DNA of 57,135 nucleotides from Myxococcaceae bacterium. Lineage in GTDB: Bacteria; Myxococcota; Myxococcia; Myxococcales; Myxococcaceae. Where the stretch lies: assembly GCA_019694595.1 (NCBI GenBank), contig JAIBBQ010000019.1, positions 1-57,135 of the forward strand, read 5' to 3'. Below, piece by piece: positions 32,496 through 40,322 of this stretch; positions within the stretch are counted from its first letter, which is position 1, and each line of letters starts with the position of its first letter. Made by a program: the position numbers and the translations under genes. The notes beneath the pieces are model-generated. The model had not been told where the DNA came from and ran no database searches. It was given only the letters and a program-made list of their open reading frames with translations.

Positions 32496-33842
32496 ATGGG
32501 AGCGGCTGCAGGCGTAGGCGCCAACTATTCGGCCTGGCTCACCAAGGTCGCCCCTGCGGGCACCTCCCCGGCTGGCGTGTCGGCGGCGGCTGCGCAGCTC
32601 GAGCGCCTCGACAAGACCGGGGCGTGGCAGCCCGCGAAGCTCGAGGCTGCCCTGGCGCCCCTCGGGCTGTCGCCGGCAGCACTGAAGAAGGTGATCGGCG
32701 CGTTCCGCGACGCGTTCGAGGTGCAGGTGCGCCCGGAAGCGACGGCGAAGTTCTTCGACCCGCAGAACCAGGCCAAGCAGCGCGCGTGGCACGACCACAT
32801 CAAGGCGAACGTCGTCGACCCGATCAGCGGCCAGCGCAGTGCGCCCGCGGCCGGTGGGGCGGGCGGCGTCCCGGCGGCGGGGCCCCTGCCGCTCCCGGCG
32901 ACCGTGGTCTCGGAGCTGCTCGCGAACGGCAGCGCGTACCACGATGGGAATGCGCTGGCAGTCAACGACGGCGCGAAGACCCTGTCCGAGCTGCTCGTGA
33001 GCGAGTCGAAGAAGGCGCTCGCGGCCAAGAGCTTCTCCGAGCGAAACCTGGTCACGGCCCAGGTGACCGCGGCGGTGAGCGCGGTGCAGGCCGCCGCTTC
33101 CGCCGGGGTGACCGACCCGGCGAAGGTCGATCAGCTGTACCAGCTGTTCTTCACCGCGGCGTACCAGGCCGGCGATGCGTTTCGCGCGGCGTTCAACCCC
33201 GATGGCACCAAGAGTGCGGCCCCGGGGGCCGACGACGCCCGCAAGGCCGCGCAGAACGCCGCAGGAGGCGTGGCGTATGCCGCGTTGCCCAGGCTGGTCG
33301 AGATCCTCGGCGCCGGGAAGCCGGGCGAATCGGCGGCGGCCTTCGCCAAGCAGGTCGTGCAGCGCGCCGCCATCGAGGACACCGCGGCGGTGGCGAGCAG
33401 CGATCTCCACCTGAACTACTACCCGAGCGCGTCGAAGATCGCGGAGACCCTGAAGCAGGTGGTGTCTCCGGACGACTACTTCTTCAGCGAGATCGACAGG
33501 CTCCCCGGTCACGACGCCGAGCGGAACGTGCTGTCGCTCGGCGTGCGCCTGGCGAACACCACCTGGATGGCGGGGCAGGCGCACCGCGCCGCGTGGGAAG
33601 GCACGACCCGCCGGATCGACCCCCAGGCCGATGGTCGGCTCTCCGTGTACAACCCCTACGACAACCTCAAGGCGGACATGTACAACGCCACCTTCGAGGA
33701 CGAGCTGGCGCGCGCCACCGACGAAGGCCTGACGCGGCAGGCGGCGCTCGGGCGTGCCGGCGAGCGTGCCTTTGCCCGGGTGGTCTTCGAGATGTACAAG
33801 GACCTGGTGGAGCTGAAGAAAGCCGCCGGAGGCGACACCTGA
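32496..33842 (+). CDS. Uncharacterised helical protein, 448 aa
   Basis: The start could be ATG 32496 or GTG 32490; a GAGAGGGGGG purine tract at 32466-32475 lies upstream. The protein lacks a signal peptide or membrane helix. It contains an Ala/Pro/Gly-rich low-complexity patch (residues about 115-130), helical segments (SELLVSESKKALAAKSFSE) and a distinctive C-terminal part with DDYFFSEIDRLPGHDAERN and RLSVYNPYDNLKADMYN. I do not recognise a family. It could be a cytoplasmic enzyme-like protein or a secreted effector without a classical signal. Confidence 0.6.
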   Translation: MGAAAGVGANYSAWLTKVAPAGTSPAGVSAAAAQLERLDKTGAWQPAKLEAALAPLGLSPAALKKVIGAFRDAFEVQVRPEATAKFFDPQNQAKQRAWHDHIKANVVDPISGQRSAPAAGGAGGVPAAGPLPLPATVVSELLANGSAYHDGNALAVNDGAKTLSELLVSESKKALAAKSFSERNLVTAQVTAAVSAVQAAASAGVTDPAKVDQLYQLFFTAAYQAGDAFRAAFNPDGTKSAAPGADDARKAAQNAAGGVAYAALPRLVEILGAGKPGESAAAFAKQVVQRAAIEDTAAVASSDLHLNYYPSASKIAETLKQVVSPDDYFFSEIDRLPGHDAERNVLSLGVRLANTTWMAGQAHRAAWEGTTRRIDPQADGRLSVYNPYDNLKADMYNATFEDELARATDEGLTRQAALGRAGERAFARVVFEMYKDLVELKKAAGGDT

Positions 33843-33872
33843 GCCCTGGCTCGCGCCGACCTCAAGGTCCTC

Positions 33873-33886
33873 GGGGAATTTTCCCC
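33873..33886 (+). terminator. Short palindrome between genes
   Basis: GGGGA-ATTT-TCCCC lies 30 bases after the stop at 33842. The stem is short and no T-run follows, so termination is uncertain. Confidence 0.25.
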
Positions 33887-33907
33887 CGCGCCACGGGTTG
33901 CCGTGGC

Positions 33908-34216
33908 GTGTCGAGGGGCTTGCTCGTCGTGCTGGCGCTGCTCACGGTGGTGGGCGTCCGCCCGCTGCTCAAGACGCTGGCCCTCGAACGGCTGACGATC
34001 GCGGCCGGGGAGCAGGGGCCGGAAGCGGCCGACCCGGTCGACCTCGCCGAGGCCGAGCTCGACGTCGACGACGACTCGGACGACGCCTCGCTGGTGACGG
34101 AGCAGACCCACGCGCCGACGGCGGTCTTCGACCGCCAGCGGCTCGAAGGCCAGGCCACGCGGAGGCTCTGGCGTCATCTCGAAGTTCCGAAGCGGCCGCC
34201 CCGGACCGAAGGCTGA
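33908..34216 (+). CDS. Small membrane-anchored acidic protein
   Basis: 102 aa from GTG 33908. An N-terminal hydrophobic helix (LLVVLALLTVVGVRPLL) anchors the protein. The rest is acidic (VDLAEAELDVDDDSDDASL) with a basic C-terminus (RRLWRHLEVPKRPPRTEG). It ends 52 bases before the SulP gene and could be an accessory to that transporter, but nothing in the sequence proves it. An alternative is a poorly conserved orphan. Confidence 0.5.
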   Translation: MSRGLLVVLALLTVVGVRPLLKTLALERLTIAAGEQGPEAADPVDLAEAELDVDDDSDDASLVTEQTHAPTAVFDRQRLEGQATRRLWRHLEVPKRPPRTEG

Positions 34217-34267
34217 GTTCCAAGCCTCGTCGTTCCTTCGGTCCCATCCTTCCTTCGGAGTCTTCCG

Positions 34268-35839
34268 GTGCAAACCATCTCTCCCGTTTCAGGGGCGCCC
34301 AGGGCGTCCACCTCGTGGTCCGTGGTCGAAGTGCTGTCGTCCGATGTTCCGTCGTCCATCGTCGTCAGCTTGGTGGCGCTGCCGCTGTGTCTGGGCATCG
34401 CGCTGGCGTCGGGGGCGCCGCTGTACGCAGGCCTGCTCGCCGGGGTGGTGGGCGGGCTCATCGTGGGGCCCCTGTCGGGTTCGCACGTGATGGTGAGTGG
34501 TCCGGCCGCCGGGCTCACCGCGGTGGTGCTGCAGGCCACCACCAAGCTCGGCACCTTCTCGGCAGTCGCGGTGGCGGTGGCCATCGCGGGGGTTCTCCAG
34601 CTGGGGCTGGGGCTGGCGCGGGCGGGGTTCCTGGCGCGCTACCTCCCGCGGTCGGTGATCACCGGCATGCTGACCGCCATCGGGGTGTTGCTCATCTTGA
34701 AGCAGGTGCCGCACCTCGTCGGGTACGACGCCGACGCCGAAGGCGAGCTGTCGTTCCTCCAGCCCGACGGAGAGACGACCCTGAGCGAGCTGGCAGGGCT
34801 GGGCTCGCGCTTCCTGGTGGGGCCGATGCTGGCGGGCCTGAGCGCGCTCGCGGTGCTGGTGGTGTGGCCGAAGACGCCGCTCGCGCGGCAGCGCTGGGTG
34901 CCGCCTGCGCTCGGCGCGGTGCTGGTGGGGACCGCGGTGGCGGCGGGGCTCCCGCTGCTCTCGCCCCAGTGGGCGATCGCCTCCACCCACCGGGTGGTGT
35001 TGCCGCCGGCGGCAGACGTCGTCGCGGGCTTCTCGCTGCCCGACGTGAGCTTCTTGTTGCGCGGTGACGTGTGGCTGGTGGCGGTGACGCTGGCGGTGGT
35101 GGCGAGCCTGGAGACGCTGCTCAGCCTCGAGGCCACCGACAAGCTCGATCGCCATCGCCGGCGTGCGCCCGCGGATCGCGAGCTGTTCGCGCAGGGCGCG
35201 GGCAATCTGCTGTCCGGGCTCCTCGGGGGCCTTCCGGTGACCGGCGTCATCGTGCGCTCGTCGGCCAACGCCGACGCCGGCGCCAAGACGCGCTGGTCGG
35301 CGATCCTCCACGGGGTCTGGCTGCTCATCGCTGTGCTGGCGCTCCCGCAGGTGCTGGAGGCGATTCCGCTGTCGGCGCTGGCGGCGGTGCTGATTCACAC
35401 CGGCTTCAAGCTGACGCCGCCGTCGGTCTGGCGCGGCGCCTGGCGGGCGGGGAAGGACACGTTTCTTCCGTTCGCGGCGACGGTGGTGGCGATCGTCTTC
35501 ACCGATCTGCTCACCGGCATCTGCCTGGGCCTGGCGGTCGGCACGGCGTTCATCCTGCGGGAGCACGCGCGGGCCCCGGCGCTCATCCCGGTCGGTCCGG
35601 AAGGCGCGGTGCTCAAGCGCTTCGCGCTCAGCCGGCAGGCGACGTTCCTGGCGCGGCCGGGCATGGAGAAGCAGCTCGCCGAGCTGCCGGAGCGCAGCCG
35701 GGTGGAGATCGATGGGCGGCAGACCGAGCGCATCGATCGCGACGTGCTGGAGACCTTGCACGCGTTCGCCGCGGGAGCCGCGGCGCGCGACATCGAGGTG
35801 CGCCTGGTGGGCGTGCCGGCCCTGGAGGCGCGGTCATGA
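34268..35839 (+). CDS. SulP/SLC26-family inorganic anion transporter
   Basis: 523 aa from GTG 34268. SulP carriers move bicarbonate, sulfate or chloride. About ten to twelve hydrophobic helices are visible (SSIVVSLVALPLCLGIALAS, AAGLTAVVLQAT, GTFSAVAVAVAIAGVLQLG and onward). The family signature is seen as VSLVALPLCLGIALASGAP and HVMVSGPAAGLTAVV. The C-terminal 70 residues (RVEIDGRQTERIDRDVLETL) resemble a reduced STAS-like cytoplasmic domain. The stop overlaps the ATG of a beta-carbonic anhydrase gene, which makes bicarbonate the likely substrate, though sulfate cannot be excluded. Confidence 0.88.
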   Translation: MQTISPVSGAPRASTSWSVVEVLSSDVPSSIVVSLVALPLCLGIALASGAPLYAGLLAGVVGGLIVGPLSGSHVMVSGPAAGLTAVVLQATTKLGTFSAVAVAVAIAGVLQLGLGLARAGFLARYLPRSVITGMLTAIGVLLILKQVPHLVGYDADAEGELSFLQPDGETTLSELAGLGSRFLVGPMLAGLSALAVLVVWPKTPLARQRWVPPALGAVLVGTAVAAGLPLLSPQWAIASTHRVVLPPAADVVAGFSLPDVSFLLRGDVWLVAVTLAVVASLETLLSLEATDKLDRHRRRAPADRELFAQGAGNLLSGLLGGLPVTGVIVRSSANADAGAKTRWSAILHGVWLLIAVLALPQVLEAIPLSALAAVLIHTGFKLTPPSVWRGAWRAGKDTFLPFAATVVAIVFTDLLTGICLGLAVGTAFILREHARAPALIPVGPEGAVLKRFALSRQATFLARPGMEKQLAELPERSRVEIDGRQTERIDRDVLETLHAFAAGAAARDIEVRLVGVPALEARS

Positions 35840-36471
35840 GCACGCGCGGCATCGAGGCCCTGCTGGAGAACAACCGGCAGTGGGTGGAGCGCATGACGGC
35901 GCAGGACCCGGAGTACTTCCGGCGGCTCGCCCGGGAGCAGCGGCCGGAGTACCTCTTCATCGGCTGCTCCGATTCCCGGGTGCCGGCGAACACGCTCACC
36001 GGAACTTCGCCCGGTGAGATGTTCGTGCACCGCAACATCGCCAACCAGTTCATGCCGCACGATCTGAACTGCGTCTCGGTGGTGCAGTACGCGGTGGACG
36101 TGCTCGACGTGGCCCACATCATCGTCTGTGGCCACTACGGGTGCGGCGGCGTGAAGGCGGCCGCGGCGAGCGGCAACAACGGCACCGTCGACCACTGGCT
36201 GGGGGAGGTGCGCGGGCTGTCGCGGCAGCACAAGGACCTGCTGGCGTCGCTCGCTCCCGACGAGGCCCATCGGCGCCTGGTGGAACTCAACGTGATGCAC
36301 CAGGTCTTCCAGCTCTCGCTCGACCCCACGCTGCTGCGGGCCTGGGCCAAGGGGCGGCGGCCGGCCATCAGCGGGCTGGTCTACGAGCTCGAGGAAGGGC
36401 GCCTGCGCGTGCTCGCCAGCGGGGTGGACAGCGCCGAGGCCGCCGCCCGGGCCCTGGCCGGCGTGCGCTGA
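35836..36471 (+). CDS. Beta-class carbonic anhydrase
   Basis: 211 aa. The zinc ligands are visible: Cys44 and Asp46-Arg48 in GCSDSRVPA, then His100 and Cys103 in GHYGCGG. EMFVHRNIAN and a C-terminal segment (GLVYELEEGRLRVL) are family-typical. Length is close to E. coli Can (220 aa). It interconverts CO2 and bicarbonate and is translationally coupled (ATGA) to the SulP gene, so the pair may serve bicarbonate uptake or pH homeostasis. Confidence 0.93.
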   Translation: MSTRGIEALLENNRQWVERMTAQDPEYFRRLAREQRPEYLFIGCSDSRVPANTLTGTSPGEMFVHRNIANQFMPHDLNCVSVVQYAVDVLDVAHIIVCGHYGCGGVKAAAASGNNGTVDHWLGEVRGLSRQHKDLLASLAPDEAHRRLVELNVMHQVFQLSLDPTLLRAWAKGRRPAISGLVYELEEGRLRVLASGVDSAEAAARALAGVR

Positions 36472-36484
36472 CGGCGCGCGACAT

Positions 36485-36542
36485 GTCGGGGCAGGTGCGT
36501 CTACCCGGGGACTCCTTCCCTGAGGACCGCACATGCCCCGAC
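36485..36542 (+). promoter_or_regulatory. Inverted repeat spanning a start codon
   Basis: GTCGGGGCA at 36485-36493 and TGCCCCGAC at 36534-36542 are perfect 9-bp complements 40 bases apart. The right arm covers the ATG at 36533, so the mRNA could hide its start. It may be chance in GC-rich DNA. Confidence 0.25.
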
Positions 36543-37165
36543 GCCCTTCGCTGATTCACGTCCTGCTCGCTGCCGTGGCACTCGTCACGGCGCTGTCCGC
36601 CTGTGGCCAGACCGACGCGCAGAGGCCCGACGCGCCAGACGACCGCGCGCAGACGTCTTCTTCGCTCGAGTACGGACTCACCCCGACGGAGTGGGTGCCG
36701 TACGGCGGGCCCCAGGTCACGCCCTGGCGCCGCTACGAGAAGGTGTGGCCCAACGGAGGCGTGCAGGCGGCGTGCGGGGGCGGCGGCTGGGGCGTGTGGT
36801 ACCGCTTCTGGATCGACGGGGCCTCGCCTGATTCGATCTCCGTGTCCGACGTGGAGTTCCAGACCGACAGCGAAGGTCAGGACGGCTCGATGACCCTCTG
36901 GAACGTCAACGTCTACGGGTCCAACGCGTCGCAGGGCTTCAGGGGGGAGGCCGACGGCTGGGCGAGGTCCCGCTCCGACGGTCAGTCGTTCTTCGTGAGC
37001 CCGAACCGCTCGTTCGACCACGCCGACGAGAGCGGCCTTCCGGTGATGGTGGAGTTCAGCGCGGTGAAGGGCGTGCAGGGGGCCGACCTGGACTTCGATC
37101 CCTTGAGCATCTGCGCGTCGACGGTGTCGATCCGGCTGCGGGCGTACGACCCCTTCTACTTCTGA
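36533..37165 (+). CDS. Small secreted lipoprotein
   Basis: 210 aa. The signal sequence LIHVLLAAVALVTALSAC has a lipobox at Cys24. The mature protein begins with a polar, disordered stretch and continues as a beta-sandwich-like domain with many Trp and Tyr (WVPYGGPQVTPWRRYEKVW, WGVWYRFWIDG) and an SVSDVEFQTDSEGQDGSM segment that could bind Ca2+. It ends in YDPFYF. Function unknown; it is likely surface-exposed. Confidence 0.6.
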   Translation: MPRRPSLIHVLLAAVALVTALSACGQTDAQRPDAPDDRAQTSSSLEYGLTPTEWVPYGGPQVTPWRRYEKVWPNGGVQAACGGGGWGVWYRFWIDGASPDSISVSDVEFQTDSEGQDGSMTLWNVNVYGSNASQGFRGEADGWARSRSDGQSFFVSPNRSFDHADESGLPVMVEFSAVKGVQGADLDFDPLSICASTVSIRLRAYDPFYF

Positions 37166-37167
37166 GG

Positions 37168-38571
37168 TCAGACCATCAGCTCGGCGACCGGGCTGGTGAG
37201 CTCACCGAGCGCACCGGTGAACCCGAGCGAGCGCATCGCCGACAGGGTCACCTGGCCCGGGTGACGGCCGGTGGCCACCACGTGCCCCTTGTCGGTGCGC
37301 AGCCCGTTCGACTTGCCCGCGATGAGGGCGATCATGTTGTCGGACGAGTGCGTCTGGTTCTGCTTCCCGGTGAAGTGGTCGAGCCCGTGACCGGCGTCGA
37401 ACAGCAGCACCACCGCGGAGTTGTCGAGCATGGTCTTGCCGTCGACGTCGGGGGTCGCCTTGAGCGCGGAGACCAGCCGGGCGAAGTGCCGCACGTGAAA
37501 GCCGACCACCGCGCCGATGCGGGTCCAGTCGCCCAGGTTGTGACCCATCTGGTGCAGGTCGAGGCCGTCACCGGCGACGCGCTGGCCGCCCATGAAGCAC
37601 TGCATCCAGGTGAGCATGAAGGACGCCGCCCGGCTGTAGTCGCACTTGAAGGCGTGCACGAGCAGGTCGGTCATCAGGCTGGCGCGCAGTTCCTCGTTGC
37701 TCTCCTGGCCCTTGGAGTCGGCGGAGGTGGGCACGGCGGCCGGCGGCGAGATCTGAGCGCATGCCGAGGTGTCGATCATCGCGATGCGCTGCTCGAGCGA
37801 GCGGATCTCGTCGAGGTGCTGCTGGAGGAGCTTCTGGTCGCTGGTTCCCACCTTCGACATCAGCCGGCTCGTCTGGCCGGCCGCGTAGTCGAGGATGCTC
37901 TTGCGCCGGGTGCGGAGCGCCTCGGCGGCGGGGTCGGTGGTGGCGGCGCCGGTGCCGAAGAGGGCGGTGAAGAGCGTCTGGGGCTGGCTGAAGGCGGCCA
38001 CGTTCTGGCCTTGCAGGTTCCACGAGCAGAAGTGGCGGCCGGCGTCGAGCGGCATGCCGTAGCCCTGCGGCTGGGCGCTCATGACGAGCGACTTGAACTT
38101 CGTCGCCGTGGTCACCGTGCTGGCGAAGAGCTGGTCGGCCGACGGCTTGCCGCTGGTGTTGTAGTTGCCCGAGTTGGTGCCTTTGACGCCCGCGAGCGAC
38201 GGCAACATCGTGCTGCCGTGGAAGCCGTCGCCGTCGGTGACGAAGCGGCCGGCGGGCGAGGTGGTGTCGTAGGGAATGGACAGGCCCGAGAGCACGGCCA
38301 CGTCCTTCTGCACGCCCTGGAGCGTGAGCTCCTTGAGCCCGCCGGTCGGGGTGTAGTTCGGGCCCACCGTGGCGGGGATGTTGACGTTGGCCGCGACGGT
38401 CGACTGGTCGCAGCCGATCGACACGCCGCCCCACAGGGTGACCAGCCGCTTGGGGGCCGGGGTGGCGGCCCGGGCCGAGGTGGCGCCCAGCATGGCCTCG
38501 AGCGGCGGGAGCCCGAAGGCGAGGCCCGCGGCCTTGATCAGCGTCCGTCGCGACAGGGGGAGGCGTTTCAT
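37168..38571 (-). CDS. DUF1552 family protein with Tat signal
   Basis: 467 aa. The N-terminus SRRTLIKAAGLAFGLPPLEA is a twin-arginine signal. The body has DUF1552 features (RLVTLWGGVSIG, SGLSIPYDT, FHGSTMLPSLAG, MLTWMQCFMGGQR, VLLFDAGHGLDHFT) seen in proteins paired with DUF1592/DUF1588 cytochrome-like proteins in Planctomycetes and Myxococcota. The role is unknown; an exported hydrolase-like or degradative function is inferred. It lies 8 bases after the DUF1592-type gene, in an operon. Confidence 0.8.
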   Translation of the reverse strand: MKRLPLSRRTLIKAAGLAFGLPPLEAMLGATSARAATPAPKRLVTLWGGVSIGCDQSTVAANVNIPATVGPNYTPTGGLKELTLQGVQKDVAVLSGLSIPYDTTSPAGRFVTDGDGFHGSTMLPSLAGVKGTNSGNYNTSGKPSADQLFASTVTTATKFKSLVMSAQPQGYGMPLDAGRHFCSWNLQGQNVAAFSQPQTLFTALFGTGAATTDPAAEALRTRRKSILDYAAGQTSRLMSKVGTSDQKLLQQHLDEIRSLEQRIAMIDTSACAQISPPAAVPTSADSKGQESNEELRASLMTDLLVHAFKCDYSRAASFMLTWMQCFMGGQRVAGDGLDLHQMGHNLGDWTRIGAVVGFHVRHFARLVSALKATPDVDGKTMLDNSAVVLLFDAGHGLDHFTGKQNQTHSSDNMIALIAGKSNGLRTDKGHVVATGRHPGQVTLSAMRSLGFTGALGELTSPVAELMV

Positions 38572-38579
38572 TGGCGCCC

Positions 38580-40235
38580 TCACGGGGTGTGGCCCCGCAG
38601 GAAGGCGGGGCTGGCGACGAGGCCGAGCAGCAGCTCGTTCCAGGTGAAGTCCTTCGACAGGTGGTGGCCGACGTTCGACGCGAGCAGCCGGTCGTTCTCG
38701 TCGAGCGCGGCGCGGCCGGTGGCGAAGCGCACCAGCTGGGTCGCCATGCAGGCCCCGTAGCGCGGGTCCTCGGCGATGAAGGCGCCCAGGCCCTTGGGGC
38801 CGCGGAAGGTGGTGCCGGGTGGAATGGTGCCGTCGCCGGTGATGGTGCACGCCGGGTTGGCGGCCTCGGCGGTGCGGTAGCGCCCGCTGGTGTCGAAGTT
38901 CTCCAGCCCGAAGCCGATGCCGTCGACGCGCGCATGGCAGCCCGCGCACGAGCCGGACGCGTGCGCGCGGTAGCGCTCGGTCTTGCAGGACTGGGCGGTG
39001 ATGCCGGCGGGGACCTTGTCGGGGTCGACGCCCGGAGGCGGGGCGCCGATCTCCTCGCAGAGCAGCCGCTTGAGCACGAAGATGCCGCGCTGGGTGGGGC
39101 TGGTGTCGTCGCCCTTCTTGCCGTTGGACAGCACGCTGGCGTGTCCGAGGATGCCGGCGCGCAGCGGGTTGCGGTACCGGTAGGTGGGGCCGCTGCCGTC
39201 GGCGGCGACGTCGGCGCCGTAGAGCGTGGCCATGGCGGGGTCGAGCACGGTGGTCGACGCGGTGAGCAGCGAGCGCAGCGGCGCCTGGTCCTTCACCGCC
39301 GACAGCACCAGCGCGTCGGTCTCGCGGCGGGCGCTGGCCGCGAGAGACGCCTCGAAGGGCAGGTGGCCGTAGGACAGCAGCTGGGCGTGGTAGCGCAGGG
39401 CCTGGTTCTGCGCCTCGGCGCTCGCGAGCAGCACCCGCGCCTGGGCGAGCACCCCGTCACTGGTGGCGAGCTCGCCGCGCTCCGCGGCGTCGAGCAAGGC
39501 GTCCGACGGACCGGCCCCGGTGAAGAGGAACGACAGGCGGGAGGCGACCTCCTCGCCGGTGAGCGCGAAATCGCCGGCGACGGCCCCGGCGCCGACCTCG
39601 AGGCGGTAGACGGTCTCGGGGTGCACCAGCAGCGCTTCCAGCGCCAGCCCGTAGGCCTCGCGCGCCGACCTGGCGTTGGAGCCCAGCGCGAGCAGTTCCT
39701 GGACCTCGGCCGCGGTGGCCGTGCGGCGCAGCAGCCTGCGCGCGACGGCGGAGATGCTGGTGCGCTCGCAGGCTGGGTCGCGCGCGGTGGTGGACAGCGT
39801 GCAGCTGAGCGCCGGCGGCGGCTGCGCGGCGGCGGTCTCTGCGAGGTCGAGCAGGCCCGCGACGAGGGTCGCCGACGGCGCCTTGTTGGCGGAGGCGTTC
39901 TCGAACGGGTTGCCGACCCCGTCGATCAGGACCTGGTCGGCTCCGGTGAGCGTCACGCCGGCGGCGTTGCGCACCGAGAGGGTGAACTCGGCCGCGGTGA
40001 GCCGCCGGATGCCCGAGGTCAGCACCTGGGCGAGGACTTCAGGCTGGGGCTGCGGCGGCGTGGTGGTCGGGCCCGGTCCGCCGGTGACGGAGGGGGGAGC
40101 GGACGGGCCGGGTCCGGGCGTCGTCGAGGTCGTGCCTCCGCCGAAGATCTCCCCGTCGCAGCCCGCGGAGAGGAAGGCGAAGGTCGTCGCAGCGAGGAGG
40201 CGGCGGAATCCACTGCGGCGGGGCGTGACGGCCAT
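38580..40235 (-). CDS. DUF1592/DUF1588-type lipoprotein with c-type heme motif
   Basis: 551 aa from ATG 40235, chosen for its signal sequence (RRLLAATTFAFLSAGC lipobox). A Gly/Pro/Thr-rich linker leads to domains matching the DUF1587/1595/1592/1588 set: RRLTAAEFTLSVRNAAG, EAYGLALEALLVHPETVYR, YGHLPFEASLAASARRETDA, ILGHASVLSNGKKGDDTSPTQRG. CAGCH at 430-434 (followed by ARVDGIGFGLENFD) is a c-type heme-attachment motif, and ATQLVRFATGR closes the domain. A later GTG/ATG (40277 or 40271) is a possible earlier start. Confidence 0.85.
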   Translation of the reverse strand: MAVTPRRSGFRRLLAATTFAFLSAGCDGEIFGGGTTSTTPGPGPSAPPSVTGGPGPTTTPPQPQPEVLAQVLTSGIRRLTAAEFTLSVRNAAGVTLTGADQVLIDGVGNPFENASANKAPSATLVAGLLDLAETAAAQPPPALSCTLSTTARDPACERTSISAVARRLLRRTATAAEVQELLALGSNARSAREAYGLALEALLVHPETVYRLEVGAGAVAGDFALTGEEVASRLSFLFTGAGPSDALLDAAERGELATSDGVLAQARVLLASAEAQNQALRYHAQLLSYGHLPFEASLAASARRETDALVLSAVKDQAPLRSLLTASTTVLDPAMATLYGADVAADGSGPTYRYRNPLRAGILGHASVLSNGKKGDDTSPTQRGIFVLKRLLCEEIGAPPPGVDPDKVPAGITAQSCKTERYRAHASGSCAGCHARVDGIGFGLENFDTSGRYRTAEAANPACTITGDGTIPPGTTFRGPKGLGAFIAEDPRYGACMATQLVRFATGRAALDENDRLLASNVGHHLSKDFTWNELLLGLVASPAFLRGHTP

Positions 40236-40322
40236 GCCAGTGAGTGGAATGACCTGCCCCGGGAGGCTCATTGCCACGGAGGGGCGCCGAGGTGCCCACT
40301 GCCGTTCACAGCCGGAGAGGCC

